Notes: a model not told the origin generated them from the sequence alone. A stretch of DNA of 37,338 nucleotides from an uncultured Pseudomonadota bacterium (GCA_903835655.1 CAILNT010000115.1:1-37338); one strand, 5' to 3'; positions 15,834-24,485 are shown, numbered from the stretch's first letter. Made by a program: numbers and translations.

Positions 15834-15909
15834 GCCGGCATAGCTCAGTTGGTAGAGCAACCGCCTTGTAAGCGGTAGGTCACCAGTTCGAATCCGGTTG
15901 CCGGCACCA
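15834..15909 (+). tRNA. thrT: tRNA-Thr (anticodon UGU), with encoded CCA
   Basis: This is a 76-nt cloverleaf: acceptor GCCGGCA/TGCCGGC, D arm GCTC...GAGC, anticodon stem ACCGC/GCGGT around CTTGTAA (anticodon TGT), T loop TTCGAAT and an encoded ACCA end. The T stem ACCAG/CCGGT has one A-C mismatch. It starts 18 bp after sspB. The sequence immediately after it resembles an integration scar. Confidence 0.95.
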
Positions 15910-15926
15910 ATAAAACCAACGATTTA

Positions 15927-15951
15927 GGCCACTTTCAAGAGTGGCCTTTTT
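15927..15951 (+). terminator. Rho-independent terminator after tRNA-Thr
   Basis: A 7-bp stem (ggccact with agtggcc, loop ttcaag) is followed at once by five T residues. It ends the sspB/tRNA transcript. Confidence 0.85.
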
Positions 15952-16020
15952 CGTTTCTGGCTGACGTGTAGCCACCATGTAGCCGTTTCCGGGCAATCCG
16001 CATCCATCCCGCCAGGCAGA

Positions 16021-16046
16021 AAAAAGCCCGACGCATGGCCGGGCTG
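16021..16046 (-). terminator. Rho-independent terminator on the minus strand
   Basis: On the minus strand the stem agcccg/cgggct is followed by six U residues. The only visible minus-strand gene upstream is the MlaE-like permease, about 450 bp away, so it may instead be left over from an inserted element. Confidence 0.65.
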
Positions 16047-16390
16047 AATAACCGGGCATTGCGGCAGGTCGAGAGCCGTTCACCCATGCGTCAGGTAGAG
16101 CCAGGCCGGCAGCCGGCGAAGCCCCCGTTTCGGGGTTCTCGGGAGTCGGTGCCGTGGTGACTCAGCCACTCCATAAACGCATCCTATTGGCACGATTTAT
16201 GCAAATAGCAAGTCCTGTGCCATGAAGTGATCTTATGGACTGACCAAGACACCTCGCCACCCCTACCCATCAAGTTTGAGAAGCGTTGCAACGAATGCGG
16301 CGCGAAAGGCTCGCGGGTCGCCGTGAACACTGTGCACCTGGTCGGGCTCCTCCACCGCCCTTCATTCCAGGTTTACCGGCCATTTTGATT

Positions 16391-16410
16391 CCTTTTTGAA
16401 AGGGGGATTT
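16391..16410. repeat. Lone copy of the C/G palindromic repeat
   Basis: The sequence cctttttgaaagggggattt matches the core and right edge of the units at 851-962 and 1452-1641. It shows that the family is dispersed in the genome and not confined to the DUF559 locus. Confidence 0.6.
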
Positions 16411-16496
16411 TTTCCGCAAATGGGTTCACATGCGGTTTCCAGTCAACGAATCACCAGAGATTCGCACCCCCTACCTACTACGAATCACATAGGCAC

Positions 16497-17288
16497 CTAG
16501 ATGTATTTGAACACCAGCGAGCCCATCTCGATCAGCATCAGCACGAAGAACAGCCGCACCATGCCGCGCAGCACGGAAATGGGTGCCATGAACAACATCT
16601 TCGGCGTGGCCAGTCCTTCCGCAACCGGAATCACCGTCACCGCCAGGCCGAAGGCCAGGGATTTGAGCCAGATGCTGGCCAGCATGGCGTTGTCGAATAC
16701 CTTGCCCATGACCCGATTGAAATCCGCCAGGCCCCAGGGATGGGGCCCATAGACGGCCAGGTAGGCGAGTATCAGGGCCAACACGCTGGTGATGGCGGTC
16801 AGCGACAACACCGAGAGCATGCCGCCGATGACGCGCGGCATGATTTCCAGACGCAGGGTATCGACGCCATTGGTTTCCAGCGCCTCGAACTCATTGTGGA
16901 TGCGCATCAGGGCAACTTCGGTATTGATTGCAGACCCCGAGCGCAGCGCCACGAACAAGGCGGTAACCAGCGGCAGGACTTCCAGCACCAGGAGGCGCAC
17001 CACCATTTCCAGTGCGTATTCGGAAAGCCCGTATTCCGCGGCCGTGCCCACCACGATCTGGATCAGCACGAAGGAGAGCAGGGCGGCGAACAGGGTGAAC
17101 GGAACCAGGATCTGCACGGCGGTGAAATAGATCTGCTTCATCACCACGGTGCGCGTCGCGCTGTTGTAAACCGCCGGCGACAGGGCCGCCACCACCACTC
17201 GCCCGGCCAGCCCCAGGGTGGCGCGCCACAGACGCAGGGTCGCCAGGAAGGCTTTGCCGCGTTGGGTCAATATGCTGTGTGCCGACAT
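16497..17288 (-). CDS. MlaE/YrbE-family ABC transporter permease
   Basis: The 263-aa membrane protein has the DUF140/MlaE pattern: a long N-terminal amphipathic part, a helix over QILVPFTLFAALLSFVLIQI, the coupling segment ALRSGSAINTEVALMRIHNE and FEALETNGVDTLRLEIMPRV, then three or four further hydrophobic helices. This family forms the membrane core of lipid transporters between inner and outer membranes. The usual partners (ATPase MlaF, MCE protein MlaD, MlaC, MlaB) are not adjacent, so it is either an orphan permease or works with subunits encoded elsewhere. Its start lies about 100 bp from the divergent SH3-like gene. I have not used the symbol mlaE because the operon context is missing. 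Confidence 0.82.
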   Translation of the reverse strand: MSAHSILTQRGKAFLATLRLWRATLGLAGRVVVAALSPAVYNSATRTVVMKQIYFTAVQILVPFTLFAALLSFVLIQIVVGTAAEYGLSEYALEMVVRLLVLEVLPLVTALFVALRSGSAINTEVALMRIHNEFEALETNGVDTLRLEIMPRVIGGMLSVLSLTAITSVLALILAYLAVYGPHPWGLADFNRVMGKVFDNAMLASIWLKSLAFGLAVTVIPVAEGLATPKMLFMAPISVLRGMVRLFFVLMLIEMGSLVFKYI

Positions 17289-17389
17289 GGGCGAATATTA
17301 ACCGTGGAGTCGGCCCGCCGCGAATCTCACGCGCATGCACGGGTGCTCGCGGTTGTATCATTTGCGCCCACGCTCAAAGCTGGAATGTC

Positions 17390-17917
17390 ATGAAACCCAT
17401 ACTCTTACTCGCCTGCCTGCTCGCGGCCCCAGCACTGGCAGCGCCTGGCGTCATGCTCAAGGACGAAGACCTGAGGGGCAGTGCCTCCATCGACGCCGCC
17501 CATGTCGGCCACCTCGCCCGGGGGGCCGTGGTGGAAATCGTCGGCCACCAGGGCGGCTGGACCCAGGTGACCGGGAGTGCCGGTCACGGCTGGGTACGCA
17601 TACTCTCGGTACGCTCCACCGTGTCGACCGGCGCCGGGCTCTCGGGTCTGGTGCAGGCGGGGAGCACGCGCGGCGATTCGAGCCGCGTGGTGGCAACGGC
17701 CGGGCTGCGCGGCCTCGACGAGGAACAACTCAAGGCCGCTCACTTCGACGCCAACGAGTTGATGAATATGGATCGCTACCTGGTCGATCGCACAGCGGCG
17801 GAACAATATGCCCGCGCGGGGGGCCTGCGCCACCGTGACCTGGATTATCTGCCGGCGCCGCAGCCCGAGAAAACACGGGACAAGCCCGCTCCCTTCGGTG
17901 ATGGGGGAATGTTATGA
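17390..17917 (+). CDS. Secreted SH3-like (SH3b) domain protein
   Basis: The 175-aa protein opens with a clear Sec signal (MKPILLLACLLAAPALAA). A bacterial SH3-like domain follows, with the repeat-type pattern DLRGSASIDAAHVGHLARGA and GGWTQVTGSAGHGWVRILSV. The rest is a hydrophilic helical part (GLRGLDEEQLKAAHFDANEL) and a Pro-rich tail. SH3b domains commonly bind peptidoglycan or partner proteins in the periplasm. The stop overlaps the start of the M48 peptidase gene by four bases (ATGA), so the two are co-translated and probably act together. Confidence 0.82.
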   Translation: MKPILLLACLLAAPALAAPGVMLKDEDLRGSASIDAAHVGHLARGAVVEIVGHQGGWTQVTGSAGHGWVRILSVRSTVSTGAGLSGLVQAGSTRGDSSRVVATAGLRGLDEEQLKAAHFDANELMNMDRYLVDRTAAEQYARAGGLRHRDLDYLPAPQPEKTRDKPAPFGDGGML

Positions 17918-18822
17918 GACGCGGCCTGCACTGGGTATGTATCGCACTTTTCTGCATGGGCCCGGCTCACGCCGGCGATTTCGACGCTTTCCTCAAGGGC
18001 GTGATCAAGCAGAAATTGCAACCGACGCCGCCAACCTCGCCGACACCACCCACGGCGCCGAACGCGCCCACCGTGCCACAGGAAAAGCCTGCCAACCTGC
18101 TGCTCAAGTCGCTGCTCTCCGGCAGTACTTCGCAGGAGGATGAGGTCCGTATCGGCCAGCAGATCGCCGGCAATCTGCTGGGTGCCGCTCCGCTGGTGCA
18201 CGACGAGGAGTTGCAACGCTATGTCAACAAGATCGGCCGCTGGGTCGCGCTACAAAGCGAGCGACCCGATCTGCCCTGGCACTTCGGCGTGATCGAGAGC
18301 GACGATCTCAACGCCTTCGCCGCCCCCGGGGGCTACGTTTTCCTGACCCGGGGGCTCTACCGGAAGTTGAACAACGAGGCCGAACTGGCCGGCGTTCTGG
18401 GGCATGAGATCGGCCACGTGATCCGCAAGCATCAGCTCAAGCTGTTACAGAAATCGCAGGCCATCGCCGCAGTGGGCGCGTACTTCAGCAGCCGGGCCAG
18501 GAATGAGAGCCAGGTCGTGCAGAACCTGATCGGCAACGGCGCCGAGATCGTCGCGCGTGGGCTCGACAAGGACGCTGAATTCGAGGCCGACCGCATCGGC
18601 CTGGTGCTGGGCGCGCGCGCCGGTTATGACGCCTATGGTCTGCCCTCGGTGCTGGCCGAGATCGGCCATGTCGCCAAGAACGACAAGAGCGTATCGCTGC
18701 TGTTCAAGACGCATCCGCTGCCGGAAGATCGCCTGGGACAGTTGTCGGCAGCGGTGGGCACGCGCCTGGACGGGCTGGCGGAAGGACAGAGCGGCGCGGC
18801 GCGTTTTTATCGCCTGCATTGA
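17914..18822 (+). CDS. Periplasmic M48-family zinc metallopeptidase
   Basis: The 302-aa product has a signal peptide (MRRGLHWVCIALFCMGPAHA) and a Pro/Thr-rich linker near 37-58. The M48 domain has the HExxH zinc site (H164-E-I-G-H168 in LGHEIGHVIRKH) and the third ligand E224 in AEFEADRIG. The segment LNAFAAPGGYVFLTRGLY before the zinc site is typical of M48B/BepA-like proteases. These enzymes act in envelope quality control, for example on misfolded outer-membrane proteins. No TPR domain follows, so it is shorter than BepA and closer to LoiP/YcaL in build. It is coupled to the SH3-like gene just upstream. Confidence 0.9.
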   Translation: MRRGLHWVCIALFCMGPAHAGDFDAFLKGVIKQKLQPTPPTSPTPPTAPNAPTVPQEKPANLLLKSLLSGSTSQEDEVRIGQQIAGNLLGAAPLVHDEELQRYVNKIGRWVALQSERPDLPWHFGVIESDDLNAFAAPGGYVFLTRGLYRKLNNEAELAGVLGHEIGHVIRKHQLKLLQKSQAIAAVGAYFSSRARNESQVVQNLIGNGAEIVARGLDKDAEFEADRIGLVLGARAGYDAYGLPSVLAEIGHVAKNDKSVSLLFKTHPLPEDRLGQLSAAVGTRLDGLAEGQSGAARFYRLH

Positions 18823-18930
18823 GCATGAGCGGCCACGGTTTTTCTCCGGTGTCACAGGAAGGCGATTCCGCCGGTCGCCGGAAAATCCCGTTTCTCCATC
18901 CGATGAACCCCATGCTGCATTCCATGAACC

Positions 18931-21138
18931 ATGAATCTGAACCTGCGTAGCCGTCGTTTTCTCGGGCAATTCGGCCTTTCCCTGTTGTTCATCCTGCTGC
19001 TCACCGGTCATGTCGGGCAGGTCTACAACCTGTATTTCGTGGCGAAGCTGGATGCGGCCCTGTATGACATGAAGCTGCGCGTCTTCCATCCCAAGACCGT
19101 GGATGAGCGGGTGGTGATCGTCGATATCGACGACAAGAGTCTGAAGGAGATCGGCCGCTGGCCCTGGCCCAGGGTCGAGGTCGCCAAGCTCACGCACACG
19201 CTGTTCTCGCAGTACGGTGTCGCCGCCGTGGGCTACGACGTGATTTTTTCCGAGCCGGATCAGAGTTCCGGGCTGCCCGTCCTGGAACGCCTGGCGCAGG
19301 GGACGCTGGCCGGCGACGGCGGCTTCGCGGCCAGCCTGACGCGCATCCGCCCGCAACTGGATTACGATGCCAGGCTGGCGGATGCGCTGGCTGGCGGCCC
19401 CGCCGTCCTGGGCTACTACTTCAGTTTCGTGCCTCCCGTGGAAACCAGCGGGCAATTGCCGCCCGCCCTGTTCCCCTGCGCCCAGGTGGCGAAGCAGGGC
19501 ATCACCCCGCGCCACAGCGTGGGCTACAACGCCAACCTGAAACGGCTACAGGATCGCGCCGCGGGCGCGGCCTTCTTCAACATGGACGCGGATTTCGATG
19601 GTGTGGCACGGCGCATGCCGGTGCTCATGGAGTACGCGGGCCAGTGCTATGGCTCGCTGGCATTCCTGACCGCGCGTGCCGGCATGGGCTCGGGCGCGCC
19701 CAGGATCGTCCCGGCGCAGGGGGTGCATCCCACTGCGCTGGACCTCGACGGTTTGCGGGTTCCCCTGGACGCGCACGCCAATGCGCTGGTGCCCTACCGC
19801 GCCGCCAACGCCTTCGCCTACATCTCCGCCGGCGATGTGCTTCACGGGCGCGCGCCCTCGTCCAGCCTGGAAGGGCGCATCGTGCTCATCGGCTCCACCG
19901 CGCCGGGCATCATGGATCTGCGCGTCACGCCAGTCTCCAGGATGCTGCCCGGCGTCGAAATCCATGCCAGCCTGATCTCCGGCATCCTCGATGGCACGGT
20001 GAAGTGGGAACCGGTCGGCGTGCGCACCATGGAGCTGGCCAGTGTCGCCATCGCCGGCCTGCTGCTCGCCGCCCTGTTGCCTGTGATCTCGCCCCTGTGG
20101 GCCGCGCTGGTCACCCTGGGGCTCGGCTTGGTGCTGGCCGGGGGCGATTTCTACGCCTGGTCCGCCTGGAACGCACAGATTCCTCTGGCCGCATCCTTGT
20201 TGGCCGTGCTCGGGCTATTCGTGCTCAACATGAGTTACGGCTTCTTCGTCGAGGCGCGTTCCAAGGCGCAGATTACCAAGCTGTTCGGACAATACATCCC
20301 GCCTGAACTGGTCGACGAAATGGCCAAGGATCCGGCCCGCTATAGCCTGCGCGGCGAATCCAAGATCATGACCGTTCTGTTTTCCGACATCGTCGGCTTT
20401 ACCGGCATCTCGGAGAAGCTGGAAGCCGCACAGCTGGCGGACATGCTCAACCTCTACCTGTCCGCCATGACGAGGATCGTCCAGGAGGGACGCGGCACCA
20501 TCGACAAGTATATCGGCGACGCGGTCATGGCCTTCTGGGGCGCGCCCATGAGCGACGATCACCACGCCCGCGACGCCGTGCTGGCCGCCTTGGCGATGCA
20601 AAAAGGCCTGCTGGAACTCAATCCGCGGCTGGAAGCGCGCGGCTGGCCGGCGGTGAAGATCGGTGTCGGTGTCAACACCGGGCGCATGAGCGTGGGCAAT
20701 ATGGGTTCCGAATTCCGCATGGCTTACACGGTCATGGCCGATGCGGTGAACCTGGCTTCGCGCCTGGAAGCCCTCACCCGACAATATGGCGTCGGCGTGC
20801 TGGTCGGCGAGTCCACCCGCGCCGAGTGCCCGGACCTGAGTTTTCAGATGGTCGACCGTGTCAGGGTCAAGGGCAAGGATATTCCGGTGGCCATCTACGA
20901 ACCCCTGGGCGAGACCGCAGCACTGCCGCCGGAACGGCTGAAGGAGGCGTTTCTGTTCGAGGACGCTTATGCGGATTATCTGGCGCGCCGCTGGGACGAA
21001 TCCGAAATCAAGCTGATGCAACTGGGCAAGTTCAGTCAACGCAAGCTGTACCAGGTCTATCTCGACCGCGTTACCCACTTCCGCTTCAATCCGCCGTCCC
21101 CGGAGTGGGATGGTGTGTTCACCCATACGACAAAATAG
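18931..21138 (+). CDS. CHASE2-domain class III nucleotide (adenylate) cyclase
   Basis: The 735-aa protein has an N-terminal membrane helix (FGLSLLFILLLTGHVGQ) and a periplasmic CHASE2 sensor (about 40-340; VVIVDIDDKSLKEIGRWPWP near its start). About three hydrophobic helices follow (roughly 365-440), then a cytoplasmic class III cyclase domain. Catalytic features are metal-binding D486 (LFSDIVGFTG) and D530 (YIGDAVMAFWG), K526 (TIDKYIGD), which fits ATP recognition, and the NLASRLE transition-state Asn/Arg pair. It should make cAMP in response to an unknown envelope signal. The phosphodiesterase gene follows by 14 bp, giving a make-and-break pair. Confidence 0.93.
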   Translation: MNLNLRSRRFLGQFGLSLLFILLLTGHVGQVYNLYFVAKLDAALYDMKLRVFHPKTVDERVVIVDIDDKSLKEIGRWPWPRVEVAKLTHTLFSQYGVAAVGYDVIFSEPDQSSGLPVLERLAQGTLAGDGGFAASLTRIRPQLDYDARLADALAGGPAVLGYYFSFVPPVETSGQLPPALFPCAQVAKQGITPRHSVGYNANLKRLQDRAAGAAFFNMDADFDGVARRMPVLMEYAGQCYGSLAFLTARAGMGSGAPRIVPAQGVHPTALDLDGLRVPLDAHANALVPYRAANAFAYISAGDVLHGRAPSSSLEGRIVLIGSTAPGIMDLRVTPVSRMLPGVEIHASLISGILDGTVKWEPVGVRTMELASVAIAGLLLAALLPVISPLWAALVTLGLGLVLAGGDFYAWSAWNAQIPLAASLLAVLGLFVLNMSYGFFVEARSKAQITKLFGQYIPPELVDEMAKDPARYSLRGESKIMTVLFSDIVGFTGISEKLEAAQLADMLNLYLSAMTRIVQEGRGTIDKYIGDAVMAFWGAPMSDDHHARDAVLAALAMQKGLLELNPRLEARGWPAVKIGVGVNTGRMSVGNMGSEFRMAYTVMADAVNLASRLEALTRQYGVGVLVGESTRAECPDLSFQMVDRVRVKGKDIPVAIYEPLGETAALPPERLKEAFLFEDAYADYLARRWDESEIKLMQLGKFSQRKLYQVYLDRVTHFRFNPPSPEWDGVFTHTTK

Positions 21139-21152
21139 AGCAGGAGGCGAAC

Positions 21153-21947
21153 GTGAAAATCAGCGTTCTGGGTTGTTCCGGCGGCATCGGCGATGACCGT
21201 CATACCACGAGTTTTCTCATCGACGATGACATCCTGGTGGATGCGGGCACGGGCGTGATGCGCCTGTCGATCGAGGCGCTGGCGCGTATCGACCACGTTT
21301 TCCTGACGCATTCCCACCTCGACCACGTTCTCTGCCTGCCTCTGCTGCTGGACAGCGTGGCCGGCAGGCGCGGCCATGCCCTGGTGTTGCATGCCATGCC
21401 GGAGGTGCTGGAAATCCTCAAGGATCACTTGTTCAACTGGCGGATCTGGCCGGATTTCTCCCGCATCCCCAGCGCGGATTCACCCTTTCTGCGTTACGCA
21501 CCGCTGGAAATCGGCGTGCCGCGTTGCCTCGGGAACCGGGAAATCACGGCCATCCCCGCCAACCATACGGTGCCCGCGGTCGGTTATTTGCTGCGCGGCG
21601 CGGGCGGCAGCCTCCTGTTTTCCGGGGACACGGCGAGCCACTCGCGGCTGTGGGAACTGGCCGATACCACCGCGGACATGAAACACCTCATCGTCGAGTG
21701 TTCCTTCGCCAAGGGGCAGTCGGACGTCGCCCTGGCTTCGAAACACTATTGCCCGGAAGCGCTGTCCATCGACCTGGCCCTGATGCGCCCCGGCCCCGCC
21801 GTCTGGATCAGCCATCTCAAGCCCGGGGGCGAGGCCGACATCATGGTGGAACTGGATGCTCTCGTGCCGGGACGGGTGCAGGCCCTGCAAGAGGGTATGG
21901 TGTTCGACCTCAAGGTGGCCAGGCTGCCGGCAGGGATGCCGTGGTGA
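21153..21947 (+). CDS. Class II cyclic-nucleotide phosphodiesterase (metallo-beta-lactamase fold)
   Basis: The 264-aa product starts at GTG 21153, with a near-perfect aggagg six bases upstream. It has the binuclear zinc motif THSHLDH (H53, H55, D57, H58), an ANHTVPAVGY segment, SGDTASHS and a late SHLKPGGE. The order and spacing match the class II cAMP phosphodiesterase group of the metallo-beta-lactamase superfamily. It should hydrolyse cAMP (or cGMP) to the 5'-monophosphate in the cytoplasm. It is co-transcribed with the CHASE2 cyclase just upstream, which strongly supports a cyclic-nucleotide substrate. The frame is open further upstream within the cyclase gene, but the ribosome site fixes the start. 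Its last 38 bp overlap the tail of the convergent nucleotidase gene. Confidence 0.88.
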   Translation: MKISVLGCSGGIGDDRHTTSFLIDDDILVDAGTGVMRLSIEALARIDHVFLTHSHLDHVLCLPLLLDSVAGRRGHALVLHAMPEVLEILKDHLFNWRIWPDFSRIPSADSPFLRYAPLEIGVPRCLGNREITAIPANHTVPAVGYLLRGAGGSLLFSGDTASHSRLWELADTTADMKHLIVECSFAKGQSDVALASKHYCPEALSIDLALMRPGPAVWISHLKPGGEADIMVELDALVPGRVQALQEGMVFDLKVARLPAGMPW

Positions 21948-24399
21948 GGAGCGCGCTGTCGCTGCGCAATCGGAAGGCAAGATTTTCCAGGGTGAGCACG
22001 CCGGAAATTCGCAGCGTGTCGCCGGTATTGCCCGGCAGGATACTGGTGGCGTGGCCCGTCGCGTCCCAGACCTTCAGCGTTTGCCCATACTGGTCGACCA
22101 CGATGCCGGCGGCGGCCGATTTTTTGGCCAGAAACTGGACGTAGTGGTTCTTGTTGTCGTCCTTCAGCAAGGCGTCGATCGACGCCAGCAACACCGGCCT
22201 GGCCAGGCTGTCGTCATGGCCGACGATCTTGAACTCGACGCCGTCGGCGTGGATGCCTTCCTGGTCGATGAATTCCGGATTGCCGCCGTAGAAGCCAGCC
22301 TTGCCCCAGATTTCGACGATGTCTCCGGGTTTCAGCGCGCCGTGCTTGAAGCCCAGGAAGCCGCGATACCACGCCTGTTCGGCCAGACGGTTGCCGGCTG
22401 CGATGGAGCCATCGGCATTCACCAGACTGGCCGGCACCTGTTTGCTGCCGCGCCGCGCCAGGGTTTCCGGGGTGGCGCGCAGGAAGCGGATAAAGACATG
22501 AGCCTGGCTCTGCGTGCCGTTGTTCAGCATGGTCACGACCGCGCGATAGCCGCCGGAATAGTGGCCGTCGAAGTGATAGCGGTCACCGCCGACCCGATAT
22601 GCCACGGCCGAAGTCGGATGCAGCGCGGTCATGAACTCGGCCAGGCTTTCGCGCACCCGCGCGGCCGAGGTCAGCGGAGCCCTATCGCGCCAGACATAGG
22701 CAGCAGGCGGGTGGTCATAAAGATGGTTGTCGATGCCCACCGTGTACCAGTGGTTCGGGTCGATGGCCTGGCCGTTGAAGTCGATGCGGGTGGCAATGCC
22801 GTCGTGGGCGGTCACCTCCAGTTGACGGGAGTACCCGGCGGCCAGATTGGTTTTTCCGAGAAAGTCAGCAATATCCTGGCCGGTCATGTTGACCCGGTAG
22901 TAGAGGTCGTCGGCCCAGGGAAAGGTCTCGTAGACCTGCTTCCAGGTGACCGGCCCCGCCGGGATGTCGGCGCGCACGCCCCCTCCAGCGGCCATCGCCA
23001 GGTCACAGGCGGAGAACAAGCGGGCGCATTTCCATTGCATGGCATCGGCGACCCACTGGCTGGCGGTGTTGTTGCCGCTCCACGGGTATTCGTTGGCCGA
23101 CCACCACTTCATGCGCTCGTCCTGCATCAGGGCATCGCCCGTGTAGCCGACGACCTCCCCCAGCTTATGGCCGGTGGCGTTGGCGTCATAGGCGGCGACG
23201 AGCTTGTTCACGTAGGTCGCCACGTCCGGGTCGGGGGTGATGTCGCGGTCGCGCAGCACATGCTGGACAGAGCTCAGGTACTTGCCGGCGGCGTCCACGT
23301 TCAATTCGCCGATATAGTTCATGTAGCTGGCCGATTCCGTGAATATCGTCTTGTAGTTCAGGACGGCGGGCTGCCAGACCGTCTCTGCCCAGGTGTGCCA
23401 GTGGCCGGTCACGGCGATTTCGGGCAGTTTGGCGTCGGCAGTGTCGGCGAGCACCGGCATCACCGGGTCGACCAGGTCACTATGACCGTCATGAGCGAGC
23501 AGGATGACGATGTCGCAATGTTCTGTATTGCGCAGTTCGTTGACGTAGTCGGCGAGATGGCAGGGGTTCACCACCTTCGTGGCCCCTGAATGGGCTGCGT
23601 TCCAGTCGCAGCGCACGACTTCGAGGGTGCGCTTCAGGGCGGCGCCGACCACGGCGGTGGGGGTGGTGTAGCCCAGAATGCCGATCCTGGTGCCGTTGAC
23701 CGTGACCGTTGTGCTGGCCGCGAAGTGGGGCCTATGCGTGGCGATGTCGCGCACGTTGACGGAAACCACCGGGATGCCGGCGCTGCCGTGCATCGACTCC
23801 AGATTCCGGAGGTAGCTGGCATCGCGCACGTCGTGGTTGCCAACTACCAGGGCGTCGATGCCGCGGCCACCTCGGCCGGGTATTCGTTTCAGCTTGTTGG
23901 CGAGCAGGGTGTAGAAGCCGGTCATGCCGCCGTTGCTTGAATGGGGCGTGCTGGCGTCATTCGTGTCGCCCACCGGGTCGCCTTCGGAAATGTCGCCGGC
24001 GTCCAGGATCAGGGCGGTCGGCCTCGCGCTCGCCAGGGCCTCCAGTTCGCCCGCGAGATAGGCCGCGCCCCCCACCTCCTCGAACGCGGTTGGATCTGCG
24101 CCATGCTGGCGTACGATCCACCGATGCGGCAGCACCCGGGCATGCACGTCGTTCATGTGAAACAGGCTGAAGGGGCCGCGCCTGGATGTTCGGTTGTCAA
24201 GCACTACCCTGGCGCTCACGGCGCCGGTCTTGTTGGCGGCCAGCGGGTTCGTCGCGCCGCCGGTGCCGGCCCCTACCTGTGCGACCCATCCCAGTGCGAT
24301 CAGGCCCAGCAAGGCCAGGCGCCACAAGCCGCGACGCATGTCGCCCACGGTGGCATCCCCACCGGCGGGGTGCCTCTGGCGGACTGGCAATTGCGGCAT
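21910..24399 (-). CDS. Secreted UshA-type 5'-nucleotidase / metallophosphoesterase
   Basis: The 829-aa product has a signal peptide (RRGLWRLALLGLIALGWVAQ), then a calcineurin-like phosphoesterase domain. Its metal sites are FHMNDVHAR, LDAGDISEGDP, VVGNHDVRDASY, LLAHDGHSD and TGHWHTWAE. The 5'-nucleotidase C-terminal domain follows (YPWSGNNTASQWVADAM, LAMAAGGGVRADIP). The last 200 or so residues form an extra beta-rich region (LKPGDIVEIWGKAGFYGGNP, GDTLRISGVLTLENL) resembling an OB-type fold, so the protein is longer than UshA. It should release nucleosides and phosphate from extracellular nucleotides. I chose the ATG at 24397-24399, preceded by aggagg; the later ATG at 24337-24339 would start directly at the signal peptide. 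Its tail overlaps the phosphodiesterase gene. Confidence 0.88.
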   Translation of the reverse strand: MPQLPVRQRHPAGGDATVGDMRRGLWRLALLGLIALGWVAQVGAGTGGATNPLAANKTGAVSARVVLDNRTSRRGPFSLFHMNDVHARVLPHRWIVRQHGADPTAFEEVGGAAYLAGELEALASARPTALILDAGDISEGDPVGDTNDASTPHSSNGGMTGFYTLLANKLKRIPGRGGRGIDALVVGNHDVRDASYLRNLESMHGSAGIPVVSVNVRDIATHRPHFAASTTVTVNGTRIGILGYTTPTAVVGAALKRTLEVVRCDWNAAHSGATKVVNPCHLADYVNELRNTEHCDIVILLAHDGHSDLVDPVMPVLADTADAKLPEIAVTGHWHTWAETVWQPAVLNYKTIFTESASYMNYIGELNVDAAGKYLSSVQHVLRDRDITPDPDVATYVNKLVAAYDANATGHKLGEVVGYTGDALMQDERMKWWSANEYPWSGNNTASQWVADAMQWKCARLFSACDLAMAAGGGVRADIPAGPVTWKQVYETFPWADDLYYRVNMTGQDIADFLGKTNLAAGYSRQLEVTAHDGIATRIDFNGQAIDPNHWYTVGIDNHLYDHPPAAYVWRDRAPLTSAARVRESLAEFMTALHPTSAVAYRVGGDRYHFDGHYSGGYRAVVTMLNNGTQSQAHVFIRFLRATPETLARRGSKQVPASLVNADGSIAAGNRLAEQAWYRGFLGFKHGALKPGDIVEIWGKAGFYGGNPEFIDQEGIHADGVEFKIVGHDDSLARPVLLASIDALLKDDNKNHYVQFLAKKSAAAGIVVDQYGQTLKVWDATGHATSILPGNTGDTLRISGVLTLENLAFRLRSDSALLTTASLPAAWPP

Positions 24400-24470
24400 C
24401 ACGGCGCCTCCTATCCGTTTCATCTTACGCGGCCTCGCCAGAAGTGCCATGTGCAGGATTATCGGACCGA

Positions 24471-24485
24471 TATAATCCCAAAATG
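24471..24485 (+). promoter_or_regulatory. Consensus -10 box suggesting a leaderless gspG transcript
   Basis: A perfect TATAAT at 24471-24476 ends six bases before the ATG at 24483. A start about seven bases downstream would coincide with that ATG, and no ribosome site is present. The -35 region is poor. Confidence 0.4.

Larger units (their letters stand above)
15910..16496. other. Gene-free tract after tRNA-Thr; probable scar of an integrated element
   Basis: No supported coding sequence is present. The tract holds a bidirectional-looking terminator, a doubled motif tgtagccaccatgtagcc (15967-15984), a second terminator on the minus strand (16021-16046), a hairpin around cccccgtttcgggg (16122-16135) and one lone copy of the C/G palindromic repeat near 16391. 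The first 20 bases after the tRNA closely resemble a stretch in front of the guaA-island integrase (36141-36160). Position directly behind a tRNA gene fits an attachment site whose element has been lost; no integrase remains. Confidence 0.45.

Noticed and set aside
15880-16083. 67-codon frame on the minus strand through tRNA-Thr
   Set aside because: It reads antisense through the tRNA (giving the familiar WCRQPDSNW tail), and has no ribosome site or homologous family.
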